Assembly (NCBI GenBank): GCA_013214355.1
Contig: JABSSL010000062.1
Span: forward strand, 1 to 45,748
DNA length: 45,748 nucleotides
Direction: 5' to 3'
Source: Saprospiraceae bacterium
Lineage (GTDB): Bacteria; Bacteroidota; Bacteroidia; Chitinophagales; Saprospiraceae
This document shows, piece after piece, positions 1-9,897 of the stretch. How positions within the stretch are numbered: the stretch's first letter is position 1; every line of letters begins with the position of its first letter. Both the position numbers and the translations under genes were made by a program. The notes under the pieces are model-generated. The model was not told where the DNA came from, searched no databases, and worked only from the letters and a program-made list of their open reading frames with translations.

Positions 1-362
1 TCTGGTGTTCCATCGCCATCTGCATCGGCAGTATCATCGGAGCCGGGGCACACATCATCAGCATCACAAACACCATCAGCATCCGAATCCTGGAAAGTCC
101 CTACACAGTTGCAATCTCCATCGTATACGTCGTTAATGGTACAAGCATCGCCATCATCACAACTAGTTCCAATGAGGGTATTGTCACAGGTGTCACAGCC
201 ATCAGGAATACCATCGGAATCGGAATCGACCGTATCATCATGGCCAGGGCAGATATCGTCCTGGTCACAGACCCCGTCTTGGTCACTATCTTGGAAAGTC
301 CCGGCACAATTACAATCTGGATCGTATACGTCGTTGATGGTACAGGGGTCATTATCATTGCA
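1..362 (-). repeat. 201-bp (67-aa) tandem Asp/Cys-rich calcium-binding-type repeat inside the dehydrogenase gene
   Basis: Two units share the pattern C-[DN]-D-x-D-x-CTINDVYD-x-DCNC-x-GTFQDSD-x-DGVCD-x-DD-x-CPG. Unit one is 162-362. Unit two is 1-161 and is cut by the edge. The shared string ACGTCGTT[GA]ATGGTACA recurs exactly 201 bases apart (starting near 127 and 328). The DxDxDG spacing resembles thrombospondin type 3 or dockerin-like calcium loops, and such stalks often precede T9SS sorting domains. More units may lie outside the window. Confidence 0.8.
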
Positions 363-3300
363 GCTAGAGCCTGGTTCAAGGGTGCAAGTTTCCAAGCGAA
401 CCTCTTCGAAAGTGGCCGTACAAAGGTTACCATCACTATGCGAGGTGACCGCCAAACCCACTAAGGCTTGGGCGTTCATGTTTATATTTACGTCTCCTCC
501 AATTTGAGTCCAAGGACCATTGCTAGTGGAAGTAGAGTAGTAGGCATTAAAAACATCACCATTCCGGGTTAAGCGAAGAAATTTTGTAGTGGACGTTCCC
601 CCGACCAAAGAGCCTGTCCAAGTCGCACTGGCTCCAGTGCTAGCTCTCCATTGAAAACCCACTTGATTATCCGGACGTTGAAGGAGGAGGACCATAGCAG
701 CGTTGCTGGTGTTGCTGGCTCGAATCATTGGTCCAGCTTTCGCCCATTGATTGGTGTTGTCTACACTGTTAACTTTGGCTATGATTTCAACATCTCCGGT
801 ATGAGCTTGGTAGATATATCTAAATTCATCATTAGTTCCCCAAATATCTGCCCCAGATCCCGTCACAGTATAGAAGCCATTTTCATGACAGGCTTGACCT
901 TCGGCTTGCACCCCACCGATATCTTCAGTGGTAGCGAAGATGCCTAGGTCATCACAACCAGTGTTGATGCAGCTTTCCAGTTTGGCATCTGCCCAATCGG
1001 CATGATCGCAGGCGATAGGGTTATTTCCGCCACTTCCTCCATCATTTACCACTAACCTTAATTGATTCACGCCAGTCACATCGACGGAGATCGGTACTCC
1101 ATCATCGGCCTGGGTGAGTACAGGACTTTGATAAACTAGACTTCCATCCGTGTAAACTTCGAATTGTACCGATCCAGAACTACAGGTGGCATCATCCACT
1201 CCGATGAATGATTTAAATGTTTCGTAACCACCTCCAATATTGTAGATGATCTCAGATTCAGCGTGTGCACCAAGTCCTTTCGCGAAGGATGTACCATTGA
1301 TCGTTAAAGTAGATCCATCGTTACTACCTGTCCCACCATTGCTTTGATCTAGCTCTACCGGCCCCCAGCCGTTAGTTGGGGTTCCTTCCCAACTCAAATC
1401 GGATAAAAAGGTAGTGCTACAGGCTGATTCATCTAAGCTGTTGATCCAATCGGTAAGTACATCAATGTATTCATCATCAATAATATTTTTGGCTAAAGGT
1501 GGCATCGCGTTCTCGCCTAGGCTATTGTCCCTGACCCATAGTTCAGAATTAGCTGGGTCTTTTGGTTTGACGATGACATTTCCTTCTGGTGTGTTTCTAC
1601 TAATTCCGATGGTATTGATTAGGTTCTGACTGGATATTGGCGTGGAGAAACGAGCATCAAAAATGCCTTCCACTCCATTAGGGCGATGGCAGTGTGCGCA
1701 GTTGGCATCTAGATAGGAGCGGACTCGGGTTTCCAAGTTGGCGGAGTTGTCATTTAAGGCAACCATTTTAGGAAATCCCTCAATTTGTCCAGCGGTAAAT
1801 CCATTGGAGAACATGCCAAGGGATTGCCAAGTATTCAGCTGGTTGTCGGTTGTGCCCGAAGGATAGGTTAAGTCCCCATTTAGCTGGCGAGTTTTGACAC
1901 CAAGTACAAAGTTGGCATTGGCGTTATGGCAGGTATTACAGTCGGTCCGACTAGGGTAATCCCACACCTGACTGTATTGAGTACCATTGGTTCGAGTAAT
2001 GGTGAAGGTTTTGGAATCACCGCTGGTTAATAATTCAGCATCTGTCCCCGCATCATTCCACTTGTAAGTAACTCCGTAAGCACCTCCATCCTTATCTATC
2101 ACAATAAATCTAGTTTCTACCCTAGCAGTGATGGAAGGATTACCTTCGTTTATAGGTAATTCAAAATGCTTGACAAAGACGGTGCCAGAGGGAAATTGCC
2201 ATTCTCCATTTTCAGAGAAGGTAATCTGTTCGGCACTAGTATCGTGTGCGCCATCATTAGGTAGAGCAATCCAACGTTTTTTGGTAGCTCCATCAGACCA
2301 CAATGGAGTATTAACGGTATAGGGTATCAAGCCAGCTCTTGGAGTGAGGTTGGCCAGATTACTGAAAGCGCCAGTTTGAGACAAAAATTGCGGGGGATCC
2401 GGTACACTAACATCTTGCTTTAAGCGATATATCTTTCCGCCATCTTGATCTGTACCAAATAATTTCAAAATATATACTTCCCCATTAGAATCCGTGTGGA
2501 AGGAAGAAATACCACTTTTACTACCCACGCCAAAAGCGGGAATATTAGCAATAAAGACCACCTCCCCATTGTTGGGATTGAGCGACCAAATATTACGCAC
2601 ACCATGATCTCCAAAGAGATATTTTCCACCCAATGAATTCGCAAACTTACTGCCCCGGTATACAAAACCACCAATTACGGAATTTCCGACAGAGCGTCCG
2701 TAGTCAAAAATGGGTGGTTGATCGGTACCGATCAAAGGAGAGGGTTTATTCTTAGGGCCATTAACGGAGCCTTCTTTGTACGGCCATTGGAAATTACCTC
2801 CTTTTACAGCTACGGAAATTTCCTCGCGCGCACCTTGTCCTACATCTCCAATCCAAATGTCACCCGTTTGTGCATCATAGGTGGCACGGTGAGGGCTCCT
2901 TAGTCCTAGACTGTAGAATTCTTCCAGGATACCTCCATCGCTGTCCAGCCAAGGATTGTCATTTGGAATGAGGTATCCTTGGGTATAGCTATCTGGTAAA
3001 GATGCGGGCTTGTTGTCGGGATCTATCGGTTGTCTACGGATGGGATGGCTTCGACTAGTATTTCCGGTAAGATCGATCCTTAGTAATCCGCCTAGTAGGG
3101 TTTGATCAATCTGCTGAGCTGTGTTGAATTGATCGTTTGCACCTCCCGCATCCCCGATAGTGATGAACATGTAATCTTCATTATCGAAAAACATACCACC
3201 GCCGTTGTGCCAGCAGTGCGTATCAAATATCTGGATGTGGACATATTCGGAGTTGCGGTCAAAGTTTTCCTGGCCGTCTGGTTTGTTGAAACGAGAAAGG

Positions 3301-3812
3301 CGAATCATCGCATCATCCCCACAGCCTGGTAGATTACCATTTGGGTGATAACGGTACAGGACGTATAGGTACCCCCGGTTAGGTGATCCAGCTTGTCCAA
3401 ATTCTGGGTGTAGAATAGCATTCATTAGCCCGGAATCCCCATCGGTATCCACAACATCAGAAAAGTCCAAAACCGTAGTCTTTTGGTTCGTATTGTTATC
3501 ATCGGAAATCTTCCAGATATATCCTGGTTTCCCGGCGATATAATAACCCGACTGATCTGGTAGTTCCAACATCGACAGGGGATCGGTAAAAGTTAAATTT
3601 GGGTATACCACTTCTACCTCCCAATTCCCACTACCACCTCCTGGCGCCTCAGTTGGGAAAATCTCGTCGAGGTAAGCCCCAATTGAAGAAGGGGCATTAA
3701 TGCCGGGAGCAGGTAGAAACGGAGAGATCGCTGCGGCAAATAAGAGAAATGAAAAGATCGTCAACAGCTTGATCGTTTTAGATCTAAAGCGTCTAAGATA
3801 GGTTGAAGTCAT
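1..3812 (-). CDS. Exported PQQ-type sugar dehydrogenase / diheme cytochrome c / NPCBM multidomain protein (C-terminus cut by window edge)
   Basis: The minus strand is open from the ATG at 3812 to the left edge, 1270 codons with no stop in my translation. A basic, hydrophobic N-terminus (about residues 8-33) looks like a signal peptide. Residues about 67-457 resemble the glucose/sorbosone dehydrogenase beta-propeller, with HNGGG beginning at H202 and a later GLRSPHR motif. Residues about 463-795 match the diheme cytochrome family TIGR03806: an NTPLWSDGA motif, two haem sites C625NTCH and C705AHCH, and a late AMPPL that could supply an axial Met. Next come an NPCBM carbohydrate-binding-type domain (about 800-947), a concanavalin-like beta-sandwich (about 954-1124) and Cys/Asp-rich repeats. 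The likely role is sugar or alcohol oxidation in the periplasm or at the surface, with electrons passed to the fused cytochrome; the substrate is inferred only. A T9SS sorting domain may lie beyond the edge. Confidence 0.85.
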   Translation of the reverse strand, partial: MTSTYLRRFRSKTIKLLTIFSFLLFAAAISPFLPAPGINAPSSIGAYLDEIFPTEAPGGGSGNWEVEVVYPNLTFTDPLSMLELPDQSGYYIAGKPGYIWKISDDNNTNQKTTVLDFSDVVDTDGDSGLMNAILHPEFGQAGSPNRGYLYVLYRYHPNGNLPGCGDDAMIRLSRFNKPDGQENFDRNSEYVHIQIFDTHCWHNGGGMFFDNEDYMFITIGDAGGANDQFNTAQQIDQTLLGGLLRIDLTGNTSRSHPIRRQPIDPDNKPASLPDSYTQGYLIPNDNPWLDSDGGILEEFYSLGLRSPHRATYDAQTGDIWIGDVGQGAREEISVAVKGGNFQWPYKEGSVNGPKNKPSPLIGTDQPPIFDYGRSVGNSVIGGFVYRGSKFANSLGGKYLFGDHGVRNIWSLNPNNGEVVFIANIPAFGVGSKSGISSFHTDSNGEVYILKLFGTDQDGGKIYRLKQDVSVPDPPQFLSQTGAFSNLANLTPRAGLIPYTVNTPLWSDGATKKRWIALPNDGAHDTSAEQITFSENGEWQFPSGTVFVKHFELPINEGNPSITARVETRFIVIDKDGGAYGVTYKWNDAGTDAELLTSGDSKTFTITRTNGTQYSQVWDYPSRTDCNTCHNANANFVLGVKTRQLNGDLTYPSGTTDNQLNTWQSLGMFSNGFTAGQIEGFPKMVALNDNSANLETRVRSYLDANCAHCHRPNGVEGIFDARFSTPISSQNLINTIGISRNTPEGNVIVKPKDPANSELWVRDNSLGENAMPPLAKNIIDDEYIDVLTDWINSLDESACSTTFLSDLSWEGTPTNGWGPVELDQSNGGTGSNDGSTLTINGTSFAKGLGAHAESEIIYNIGGGYETFKSFIGVDDATCSSGSVQFEVYTDGSLVYQSPVLTQADDGVPISVDVTGVNQLRLVVNDGGSGGNNPIACDHADWADAKLESCINTGCDDLGIFATTEDIGGVQAEGQACHENGFYTVTGSGADIWGTNDEFRYIYQAHTGDVEIIAKVNSVDNTNQWAKAGPMIRASNTSNAAMVLLLQRPDNQVGFQWRASTGASATWTGSLVGGTSTTKFLRLTRNGDVFNAYYSTSTSNGPWTQIGGDVNINMNAQALVGLAVTSHSDGNLCTATFEEVRLETCTLEPGSSCNDNDPCTINDVYDPDCNCAGTFQDSDQDGVCDQDDICPGHDDTVDSDSDGIPDGCDTCDNTLIGTSCDDGDACTINDVYDGDCNCVGTFQDSDADGVCDADDVCPGSDDTADADGDGTP

Positions 3813-4232
3813 AGTGTTGTAGCTTAAAGCTGAATACCGTGTTTGTGAATTGAAGTAGGAGAGTCTCTCATCCTAGAGAACTCCGACAATCAACAGTTCT
3901 GTCTTTATTGTTATAGGGGGAGAACCTGAGCTAGTTCTAGTTCGACCTCAATCTTCGTAAGAGGCCAAACTTTTGGATGCAGATCTCAAAGTTGAATAAG
4001 ACTTACTCAATCATGACGGATTGAGTAGGGCTTTTACCTAGAAAGGGGACAAATTGAGGGAATGGGCGGGGGAGACTAGCGACAAATTCAAGTCTTGAGA
4101 GCCAAATTAATCGACTGCGGCAGTAGAGCTCAACGGCAGATTAAAATTGACTGGTAGTCTGGGCTAGTTATCTCGTATACAAAGCTAAGAAAAAACTTTC
4201 ACTTATTTTGTTTTTACATATATATCTTGGCT
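3813..4232. other. Gene-free stretch upstream of the dehydrogenase gene
   Basis: No convincing coding frame or RNA gene is visible in these 420 bases between ruvB and the dehydrogenase. On the minus strand a TAGCTTTG string (4180-4187) matches the Bacteroidota -7 box, but it lacks a TTG about 19 bases upstream and lies roughly 370 bases before the start codon. I treat it as weak. The stretch probably holds the dehydrogenase promoter and a long leader. Confidence 0.4.
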
Positions 4233-5261
4233 CTAGACATCAAAAAGAGTACCATGAACCCCAGGAGGTACAATTCCCAGGTGTTTATAGGCTTTTTCTG
4301 TTGCTTCTCTGCCCCTAGGGGTACGTTGCAAATAGCCTTGCATGATCAGGAAAGGTTCATGTACTTCTTCGATGGTACCAGATTCTTCTGCTACGGCTGT
4401 GGCTAGGGTGTTCAAACCTACTGGGCCCCCTTTGAATTTTTCTATGATGGTACTCAATATTTTATTGTCCATTTCATCAAGTCCATGGGAGTCCACGTTA
4501 AGGGCCGAAAGTCCATATTGCGCAATTGCCTTGTCGATGGTTCCATCTCCTTTGATTTGAGCAAAATCACGAGTCCTGCGCAACAAAGCGTTAGCTATTC
4601 GGGGGGTGCCGCGACTTCTTCTGCCGATCTCTTCGGCTCCTTCTTGGGTAATTGGCACCTGCAAAATCTTCGCTGAACGCTTGATAATTTTGATCAAGGT
4701 CGCCGTATCATAATAGTCTAAATGACAATTGATGCCAAAACGGGCACGCATGGGAGCAGTTAGTAAGCCCATCCTAGTTGTGGCACCGACTAGGGTGAAG
4801 GGGTTTAGACTTAGCTGGATACTTCTGGCATTAGGTCCACTATCGATCATGATATCAATCCGATAGTCTTCCATAGCGGAGTAAAGATATTCTTCCACTA
4901 CTGTATTCAAGCGATGGATTTCATCAATAAATAATACATCCCCTTCTTCCAAATTAGTCAGTAGTCCCGCAAGATCTCCTGGTTTTTCCAAAACGGGGCC
5001 TGAGGTCATTTTTAGCTGGGACTGTAGCTCATTAGCAATGATGTGCGAGAGGGTAGTCTTGCCAAGACCGGGAGGTCCGTGTAGAAGTACGTGATCCAGG
5101 GCTTCGCCTCTTTGCATGGCTGCAGCAATGAAAATCTTAAGGTTTTCCACAATCTTCGGTTGACCACTGAAATCATCCAATTCTGTGGGTCGTAAACTCT
5201 TCTCTACTTGCCGATCTTCTGAGCCAAAGTGCTCACCGCTAGCATCTAGATTTGGATTCAT
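4233..5261 (-). CDS. ruvB: Holliday junction branch migration ATPase RuvB
   Basis: RuvB is the hexameric AAA+ motor that drives branch migration of Holliday junctions with RuvA, ahead of resolution by RuvC. The 342-residue product has the normal family length. It shows Walker A GPPGLGKT (62-69), Walker B FIDEIHR (111-117), the sensor motif GATTR (159-163), the arginine-finger region MRARFG (171-176) and the C-terminal winged-helix end with [10 protein letters not shown]. The ATG at 5261 is the natural start. ruvA and ruvC are not in the window, so the gene stands alone. A small lipoprotein gene lies 37 bases upstream on the same strand and may be cotranscribed. Function is certain from motifs. 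Confidence 0.97.
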   Translation of the reverse strand: MNPNLDASGEHFGSEDRQVEKSLRPTELDDFSGQPKIVENLKIFIAAAMQRGEALDHVLLHGPPGLGKTTLSHIIANELQSQLKMTSGPVLEKPGDLAGLLTNLEEGDVLFIDEIHRLNTVVEEYLYSAMEDYRIDIMIDSGPNARSIQLSLNPFTLVGATTRMGLLTAPMRARFGINCHLDYYDTATLIKIIKRSAKILQVPITQEGAEEIGRRSRGTPRIANALLRRTRDFAQIKGDGTIDKAIAQYGLSALNVDSHGLDEMDNKILSTIIEKFKGGPVGLNTLATAVAEESGTIEEVHEPFLIMQGYLQRTPRGREATEKAYKHLGIVPPGVHGTLFDV

Positions 5262-5298
5262 ACAATAATATATCGTCTAAATAAGAATTAGCAAGATA

Positions 5299-5619
5299 CT
5301 ACTTTCTGATGCTTGCACAAGTGATCTCAATAAAGGCACTTTCAGTCATACAAATACTCATTTGCGGCTCTACTTCCTTATAACTAAGGTTGATTTCGAG
5401 ATCGGCTTTCGCAATGGATTCCCATTGATCCCAATTAACGGGAGAAAGCTTCTTTCCATCAGGTGTTACGATCAGTAACCTACAGCCATCTAATTGAGAA
5501 AAGTCTTTTACTTCCGCCTGTATATCACAGTCTTCTGATACATTAGCTTTGGAGGTTTTGCAGGCGGTCGAAGCCGCGACCAGTATAAACATCACGAAAC
5601 AAGTCATTGCAGTTCTCAT
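5299..5619 (-). CDS. Small putative lipoprotein, unknown function
   Basis: This 106-residue product begins with a short hydrophobic leader (residues 1-19) ending at C20 in the context STAC. That would be a loose lipoprotein signal-peptidase II site. The mature part is short and acidic, with four further cysteines (CDIQ, GCRL, ICMT, TCAS) that could form disulfides in the periplasm. No family is recognised. It lies upstream of ruvB on the same strand with 37 bases between them, so the two could share a transcript, though no functional link is implied. ATG at 5619; no strong ribosome binding site is visible, as is usual in this phylum. Confidence 0.7.
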   Translation of the reverse strand: MRTAMTCFVMFILVAASTACKTSKANVSEDCDIQAEVKDFSQLDGCRLLIVTPDGKKLSPVNWDQWESIAKADLEINLSYKEVEPQMSICMTESAFIEITCASIRK

Positions 5620-5802
5620 AGTCTGTCGTTTTTTTGAAAAATGATTTCTAAATCGGACATTTTCGAGCGTAAAATGGGCTTTGGAAGGGTGCTAGGGTAT
5701 GGATTAAGTCGTAAAAGTTAATCCGCTCCGTATTTATTACAACTTTTGGCCTTCTCAGGACGAATTTTAAATGGGTTCTAGCCCCTAAGTGCCAAGATTT
5801 AT

Positions 5803-5810
5803 TACCTTTG
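5803..5810 (+). promoter_or_regulatory. Candidate -7 box for icd
   Basis: TACCTTTG matches the Bacteroidota sigma-A -7 consensus TAnnTTTG and lies 64 bases before the icd start codon, a plausible leader length. No clear TTG at -33 is present, so support is the single box plus position. Confidence 0.4.
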
Positions 5811-5874
5811 TGCTGCTTTTTGTAAACCCATCTGCTTAGTGCTTAAAACTAGGTGTTAAAATAGATAAAAAAAT

Positions 5875-7140
5875 ATGAGTGGAACAAAAGTAACGATTGA
5901 AAACGGCAAATTAAATGTCCCCAATGATCCGATCATTCCCTTCATTGAAGGTGATGGGATCGGCCCTGATATTTGGGCAGCTTCTGAGCGAGTTTTGAAT
6001 GCAGCTGTAGAAAAAGCATACGGCGGTGAAAAGAAGATTCACTGGCATGAGGTATTGGCCGGTCAGAAGGCATTTGATCAAACGGGGGAATGGCTTCCAC
6101 AAGCTACTTTGGATGATATCAAATCCTATTTGGTAGCCATCAAGGGCCCGCTTACAACTCCTGTTGGTGGAGGTATCCGTTCTTTGAACGTGGCTTTGCG
6201 TCAAAAGCTAGATCTTTATGCTTGTGTGCGTCCAGTACAATATTTTAGCGGTGTTCCTTCTCCAGTGAGAAAGCCAGAAGATGTAGGTATGACTATTTTC
6301 CGTGAAAATACGGAAGATATTTACGCGGGTATTGAGTATTTGAATGGTACGGATGAGGTAGAAAAACTAAAGGCATTCCTTCAAAACGAGCTTGGCGTTA
6401 CCCAAATTCGTTTCCCTGACTCCGTTTCTTTAGGAGTTAAGCCAGTTTCTGTTGAAGGTACAGAGCGTCTAGTAAAATCGGCTATCAATTATGCGATTGA
6501 TAATGGCCAATCTTCTGTGACACTTGTACACAAAGGAAACATCATGAAGTTTACCGAAGGTAAATTTAAAGAGTGGGGATATGAAGTAGCTGAAAAAGCT
6601 TTTGGTGACAAAGTGTTTACTTGGGCTCAGTGGGATCGTATCGTAGCGGAGGAAGGAAAAGAGGCTGCAAACGCAGCTCAAGATGCAGCCTTGAAAAATG
6701 GGGCGATCTTGATCAAAGATGTAATTGCGGATGCATTCCTACAACAGATTTTGACGCGTCCAAAAGAATATGATGTAATTGCTACCCTGAACTTGAATGG
6801 AGACTACATCTCTGATGCTTTGGCTGCTCAAGTTGGTGGTATTGGTATTGCTCCAGGTGCCAACATCAATTACGAGTCTGGTTGTGCTATCTTCGAAGCT
6901 ACTCACGGAACTGCTCCTAAGTATGCGGGTCTAGATAAAGTAAACCCAAGTTCTGTTATTCTTTCTGGTGAAATGATGCTTCGTTACATGGGTTGGAAAG
7001 AAGCTGCGGACCTTGTGTTAAAAGGAGTTGAAGGAGCTATTACTAGCAAGAGAGTAACCTATGATTTCCACCGCTTAATGGAGGGTGCTACTTTATTGAA
7101 GTGCTCTGAATTCGGTGATGAAATCATCAGCAATATGTAA
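5875..7140 (+). CDS. icd: NADP-dependent isocitrate dehydrogenase
   Basis: Converts isocitrate to 2-oxoglutarate and CO2 in the TCA cycle, reducing NADP. The 421-residue protein is of the E. coli Icd type. It shows [11 protein letters not shown] near residues 24-34 and [13 protein letters not shown] (98-110), where S103 corresponds to the regulatory phospho-serine of E. coli. It also has FRENTEDIY (142-150), LVHKGNIMK with K220, the metal-site aspartate region NLNGDYISD, and ATHGTAPKY. The K349-Y350 pair marks NADP rather than NAD preference. The gene is monocistronic, with a -7 box upstream and a strong hairpin downstream. Whether an IDH kinase acts on S103 cannot be judged from this window. 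Confidence 0.97.
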   Translation: MSGTKVTIENGKLNVPNDPIIPFIEGDGIGPDIWAASERVLNAAVEKAYGGEKKIHWHEVLAGQKAFDQTGEWLPQATLDDIKSYLVAIKGPLTTPVGGGIRSLNVALRQKLDLYACVRPVQYFSGVPSPVRKPEDVGMTIFRENTEDIYAGIEYLNGTDEVEKLKAFLQNELGVTQIRFPDSVSLGVKPVSVEGTERLVKSAINYAIDNGQSSVTLVHKGNIMKFTEGKFKEWGYEVAEKAFGDKVFTWAQWDRIVAEEGKEAANAAQDAALKNGAILIKDVIADAFLQQILTRPKEYDVIATLNLNGDYISDALAAQVGGIGIAPGANINYESGCAIFEATHGTAPKYAGLDKVNPSSVILSGEMMLRYMGWKEAADLVLKGVEGAITSKRVTYDFHRLMEGATLLKCSEFGDEIISNM

Positions 7141-7194
7141 TACCGGTTCGATCAACCGTATTGCAAAGACATCATTTTTGGTGTCTGATAGAAA

Positions 7195-7232
7195 GAGGCC
7201 TGGTGGATATCCATCAGGCCTCTTGCATTTTT
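7195..7232 (+). terminator. Rho-independent terminator after icd
   Basis: A 12-bp stem (GAGGCCTGGTGG pairing with CCATCAGGCCTC, one G-U pair) with an ATAT loop at 7195-7222 is followed by TTGCATTTTT. It sits between the convergent icd and T9SS-protein genes and may act in both directions, with the better T-run on the plus strand. Confidence 0.85.
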
Positions 7233-7250
7233 ATCCTTAGCTAAAGTCTG

Positions 7251-9563
7251 TTAGCGCTGTAGAAAGATCTTTTCAGTTCTAATACCCTGCTCCGTGTGTA
7301 GCCTGATAAAATAGAAACCAGCACTCAGGTTAGATAAATCATAATTGAATCTACCTGCTTTGAATCCTTGATATTGGTTGCGTTGTAGGATTCTTCCGGT
7401 AGCATCAATGACACTGATCTCCGCTCGATCGGCCATCTTTTCCAGTTCCACTTCCAGATTTACAATACCATTGGTAGGGTTTGGATAGATTTTTACCAAG
7501 TTTTCTTCCCCAAGTACATCGGGGGCATCTACCGTCTGCGCAATACTCATCCGAATCATCGGTACCACATCTTGACCGAAGCCAGCAGTACTCAGATCAG
7601 GACTTGGATCAGGCCCAACATTGAGCACGAGCGTGTAACGGGGCCTTAGGCCCGCCTGGGCATAGGCAAAGCTGGTAGCATTGTAATCAGTCCGATTACT
7701 CACCAGTATTTCTAGATCCTGATTGTCGGAAGAGTTAATATACTGGACTAAGGCTAGATAGGATGTATTGTTCTCTAAAGGAATGGGAGTTCCTTCAAAG
7801 TCGAATGGGATGGTAATCAGTTCTTCATCGCTTTCGTCTCCTGTAAACTGATAGGTGTTGAGGGCCAAGGCATCGCCATATTCACTGGCTTGCGCTATGC
7901 CGTCATCATTCGCATCTTCCCATGCATACAAATAAGTGGTAACACTTCTTCCCGCAAGTTCGTCCGCATTGGCCACACCGAAACTAATGTTTGTCGCTAC
8001 ATATCCTTCTCCATTTGGGCAATAGAAGATATTGCCAAAAGTGAAACTAACGTCGTCTGCTGGAGTAGTTCCAGAGGCATCACCGAAAAGGAAGCCCGCC
8101 TCTTTTTGGAAGACCGAATCATTGAGCACAAACTGGAAGCGGATCGTATCATTGTTAGTCACGCTTTCAAGACTGTCATGTCGTATGACGTAGCTGCCTG
8201 TATAGATACCTGGTGCTAGATCTTCGGGGAACAGGATATTGTTGAAAAGTTGGTTCTCTGCCAAGGAATCGACTATGATGTTGCCATACTCCACACTATC
8301 TCTGTAGATCTCTGTGCCATCTTCATCACTGGTAATGCTGAGGTCTAACACGACATTAGGGGCGTTTAATCCTCCATTGTTTTGGATGTCTGCCAAAAAT
8401 ACGGCTGTATCGGCCTGGCTGATGGGAGTGAAGAGATTAGGATATACCGCGAAGAAGTTGTCATTAACTTGCATGTCATAGGCGGGCCTTTCAATAATTC
8501 GTAAATCATCAAAGCCCCAGAAGTAGAAGTCTGATCCAAAAGTCATTCTGATTCGGATGGAGGTAGCGTCTCCGATTACAGCGGCAGGGAGTGGAATGGA
8601 TTCCCTGGTTTCAAACCATTCATTTGGATTAATGCGTTCATTGAGTTGGATGGGTACTGACCAATTTACACCCCCGTCAGTACTGATCTCAAGGGCTGTG
8701 TTTACAGGTCGCGAGACCGTTTCATTAATAGGAATGGTTGGCCCTCCAGCAGAAAAATTCAAAAACCGAACCGCCTGTGTGAATTCTAGTGCCAATGCCC
8801 TTTGGGCAGTACTTATGTCAATCTCGGGAGAGATGATGGAAGCCGTATATTCCGGATATTCGCTAGGATCGTTGGGAATGTTTGCATTGTCTTCAAGCCA
8901 AGTTTGCATAATGGTGTTGAGGAAAACGAAACCATTGGTAGCGGTAGCGGATCCGATCACCGTAGGAACAGTGGCTATGGTGCCGTATGAACCATCGGAA
9001 GAGTAATAGAACAAGCCTGCACATACGTTTCTGTTTGTCAATGTAATGACGGTGTTCCCACTGCTTAGGGTCAAGACTGATCCGTCAAGTACCGCAGTCG
9101 GGTCGGCGATTCCGGATAGGACAGAAGCCCAATCATCAAACACTTCTTGAGTTACTTCCAGGACAGTGGACGTAATAGTAAAATTGTTTGCATCCAAGGA
9201 AGCGGATTTACCATTAATGGGAACACTAGCCGCATCTAGATTGCTATCCATTATATCATTCGCTAGTGTGTAACGGCCGTAAATAGTTCCATAGTTGGTA
9301 CCATCGTCAAAGTTGACATTGTACTCCAGGCTGTTCATAATGTTAAACTCTGCGGTAACACCTGTCACTGCATTGCCATCCACGGTAATGGAAGTCAATT
9401 CATAGGATCCTACCACACCTCCAAAATTTCGACCACATTGGTCCGTACGAGTAGACCAACCCCGCATACCGTCATCGAAATCTTCTTCCCAAATTACAGT
9501 TTGAGCGTGCAAATCAAACAAGCACAGCGTGATGGTTAACAAAAGGAGTAATAACCTCTTCAT
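7251..9563 (-). CDS. Secreted T9SS type A sorting-domain protein (paralogue 1)
   Basis: The start is placed at the ATG at 9563 because MKRLLLLLLTITLCLFDLHA is a clear signal peptide; 13 in-frame codons before it look like untranslated leader. The 770-residue product begins its mature part with an ETxW-like QTVIWEEDFDDG segment. It continues through beta-rich, Asn/Asp-rich sequence with ISTDGGVNWS (a sialidase/MAM-like phrase) and DIQNNGGL. It ends in a classic type IX sorting domain: KIYPNPTNG, then GRILQ, YDLSNLSAGFYFIRL and the terminal EKIFLQR. It is therefore exported and either released or anchored at the cell surface. No catalytic domain is recognised. It is closely related to the next gene at 9898-12201, so the pair is a tandem duplication. 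Confidence 0.88.
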   Translation of the reverse strand: MKRLLLLLLTITLCLFDLHAQTVIWEEDFDDGMRGWSTRTDQCGRNFGGVVGSYELTSITVDGNAVTGVTAEFNIMNSLEYNVNFDDGTNYGTIYGRYTLANDIMDSNLDAASVPINGKSASLDANNFTITSTVLEVTQEVFDDWASVLSGIADPTAVLDGSVLTLSSGNTVITLTNRNVCAGLFYYSSDGSYGTIATVPTVIGSATATNGFVFLNTIMQTWLEDNANIPNDPSEYPEYTASIISPEIDISTAQRALALEFTQAVRFLNFSAGGPTIPINETVSRPVNTALEISTDGGVNWSVPIQLNERINPNEWFETRESIPLPAAVIGDATSIRIRMTFGSDFYFWGFDDLRIIERPAYDMQVNDNFFAVYPNLFTPISQADTAVFLADIQNNGGLNAPNVVLDLSITSDEDGTEIYRDSVEYGNIIVDSLAENQLFNNILFPEDLAPGIYTGSYVIRHDSLESVTNNDTIRFQFVLNDSVFQKEAGFLFGDASGTTPADDVSFTFGNIFYCPNGEGYVATNISFGVANADELAGRSVTTYLYAWEDANDDGIAQASEYGDALALNTYQFTGDESDEELITIPFDFEGTPIPLENNTSYLALVQYINSSDNQDLEILVSNRTDYNATSFAYAQAGLRPRYTLVLNVGPDPSPDLSTAGFGQDVVPMIRMSIAQTVDAPDVLGEENLVKIYPNPTNGIVNLEVELEKMADRAEISVIDATGRILQRNQYQGFKAGRFNYDLSNLSAGFYFIRLHTEQGIRTEKIFLQR

Positions 9564-9897
9564 AAATATAATAGTTGGTGATTTAATACAATACATGGCC
9601 AATTCTTACTCATGACTAGAGCAGAACTGTATAATCAGCAATGGTTAGGTTAGAAGTATATTAGAAATCACCAGAAGTCGGGATAAAAGTATCTAAAATA
9701 AGCAGGGGATGCTTGGGGAAGTACGGAGGAATTTGTCTTTCGTATGCTAAATCTTGTAATAAGTGGTCTAGTAAGAAAAGAGTGTGTATTTAGGCCCAGG
9801 AAGTATAAGCTATAGCTTGGTCTGTATCGATAAAATATAAAGCCCGAAGGATAGATCATCCTCCGGGCTCTAAGGTCTTATGATAGTCTATCTACAA
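9564..9897. other. Spacer between the tandem T9SS paralogues
   Basis: These 334 bases contain no credible gene. The right part holds the terminator of the upstream paralogue. The remainder must carry any promoter for the downstream copy, but I see no TAnnTTTG box in it on the minus strand. Confidence 0.4.
9831..9869 (-). terminator. Rho-independent terminator of paralogue 2
   Basis: Read on the minus strand, AGCCCGGAGGAT pairs with ATCCTTCGGGCT around a short loop (plus-strand 9841-9869). It is followed by a T-rich run (TTTATATTTTAT) at the end of the 9898-12201 gene. Confidence 0.75.

Noticed and set aside
109-947. Several plus-strand and minus-strand frames of 60-130 codons
   Set aside because: They lie inside the continuous minus-strand dehydrogenase frame, have low-complexity composition, and match no family.
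8557-9006. 149-codon plus-strand frame
   Set aside because: Antisense shadow of the T9SS paralogue 1 gene; the conserved protein is on the minus strand.
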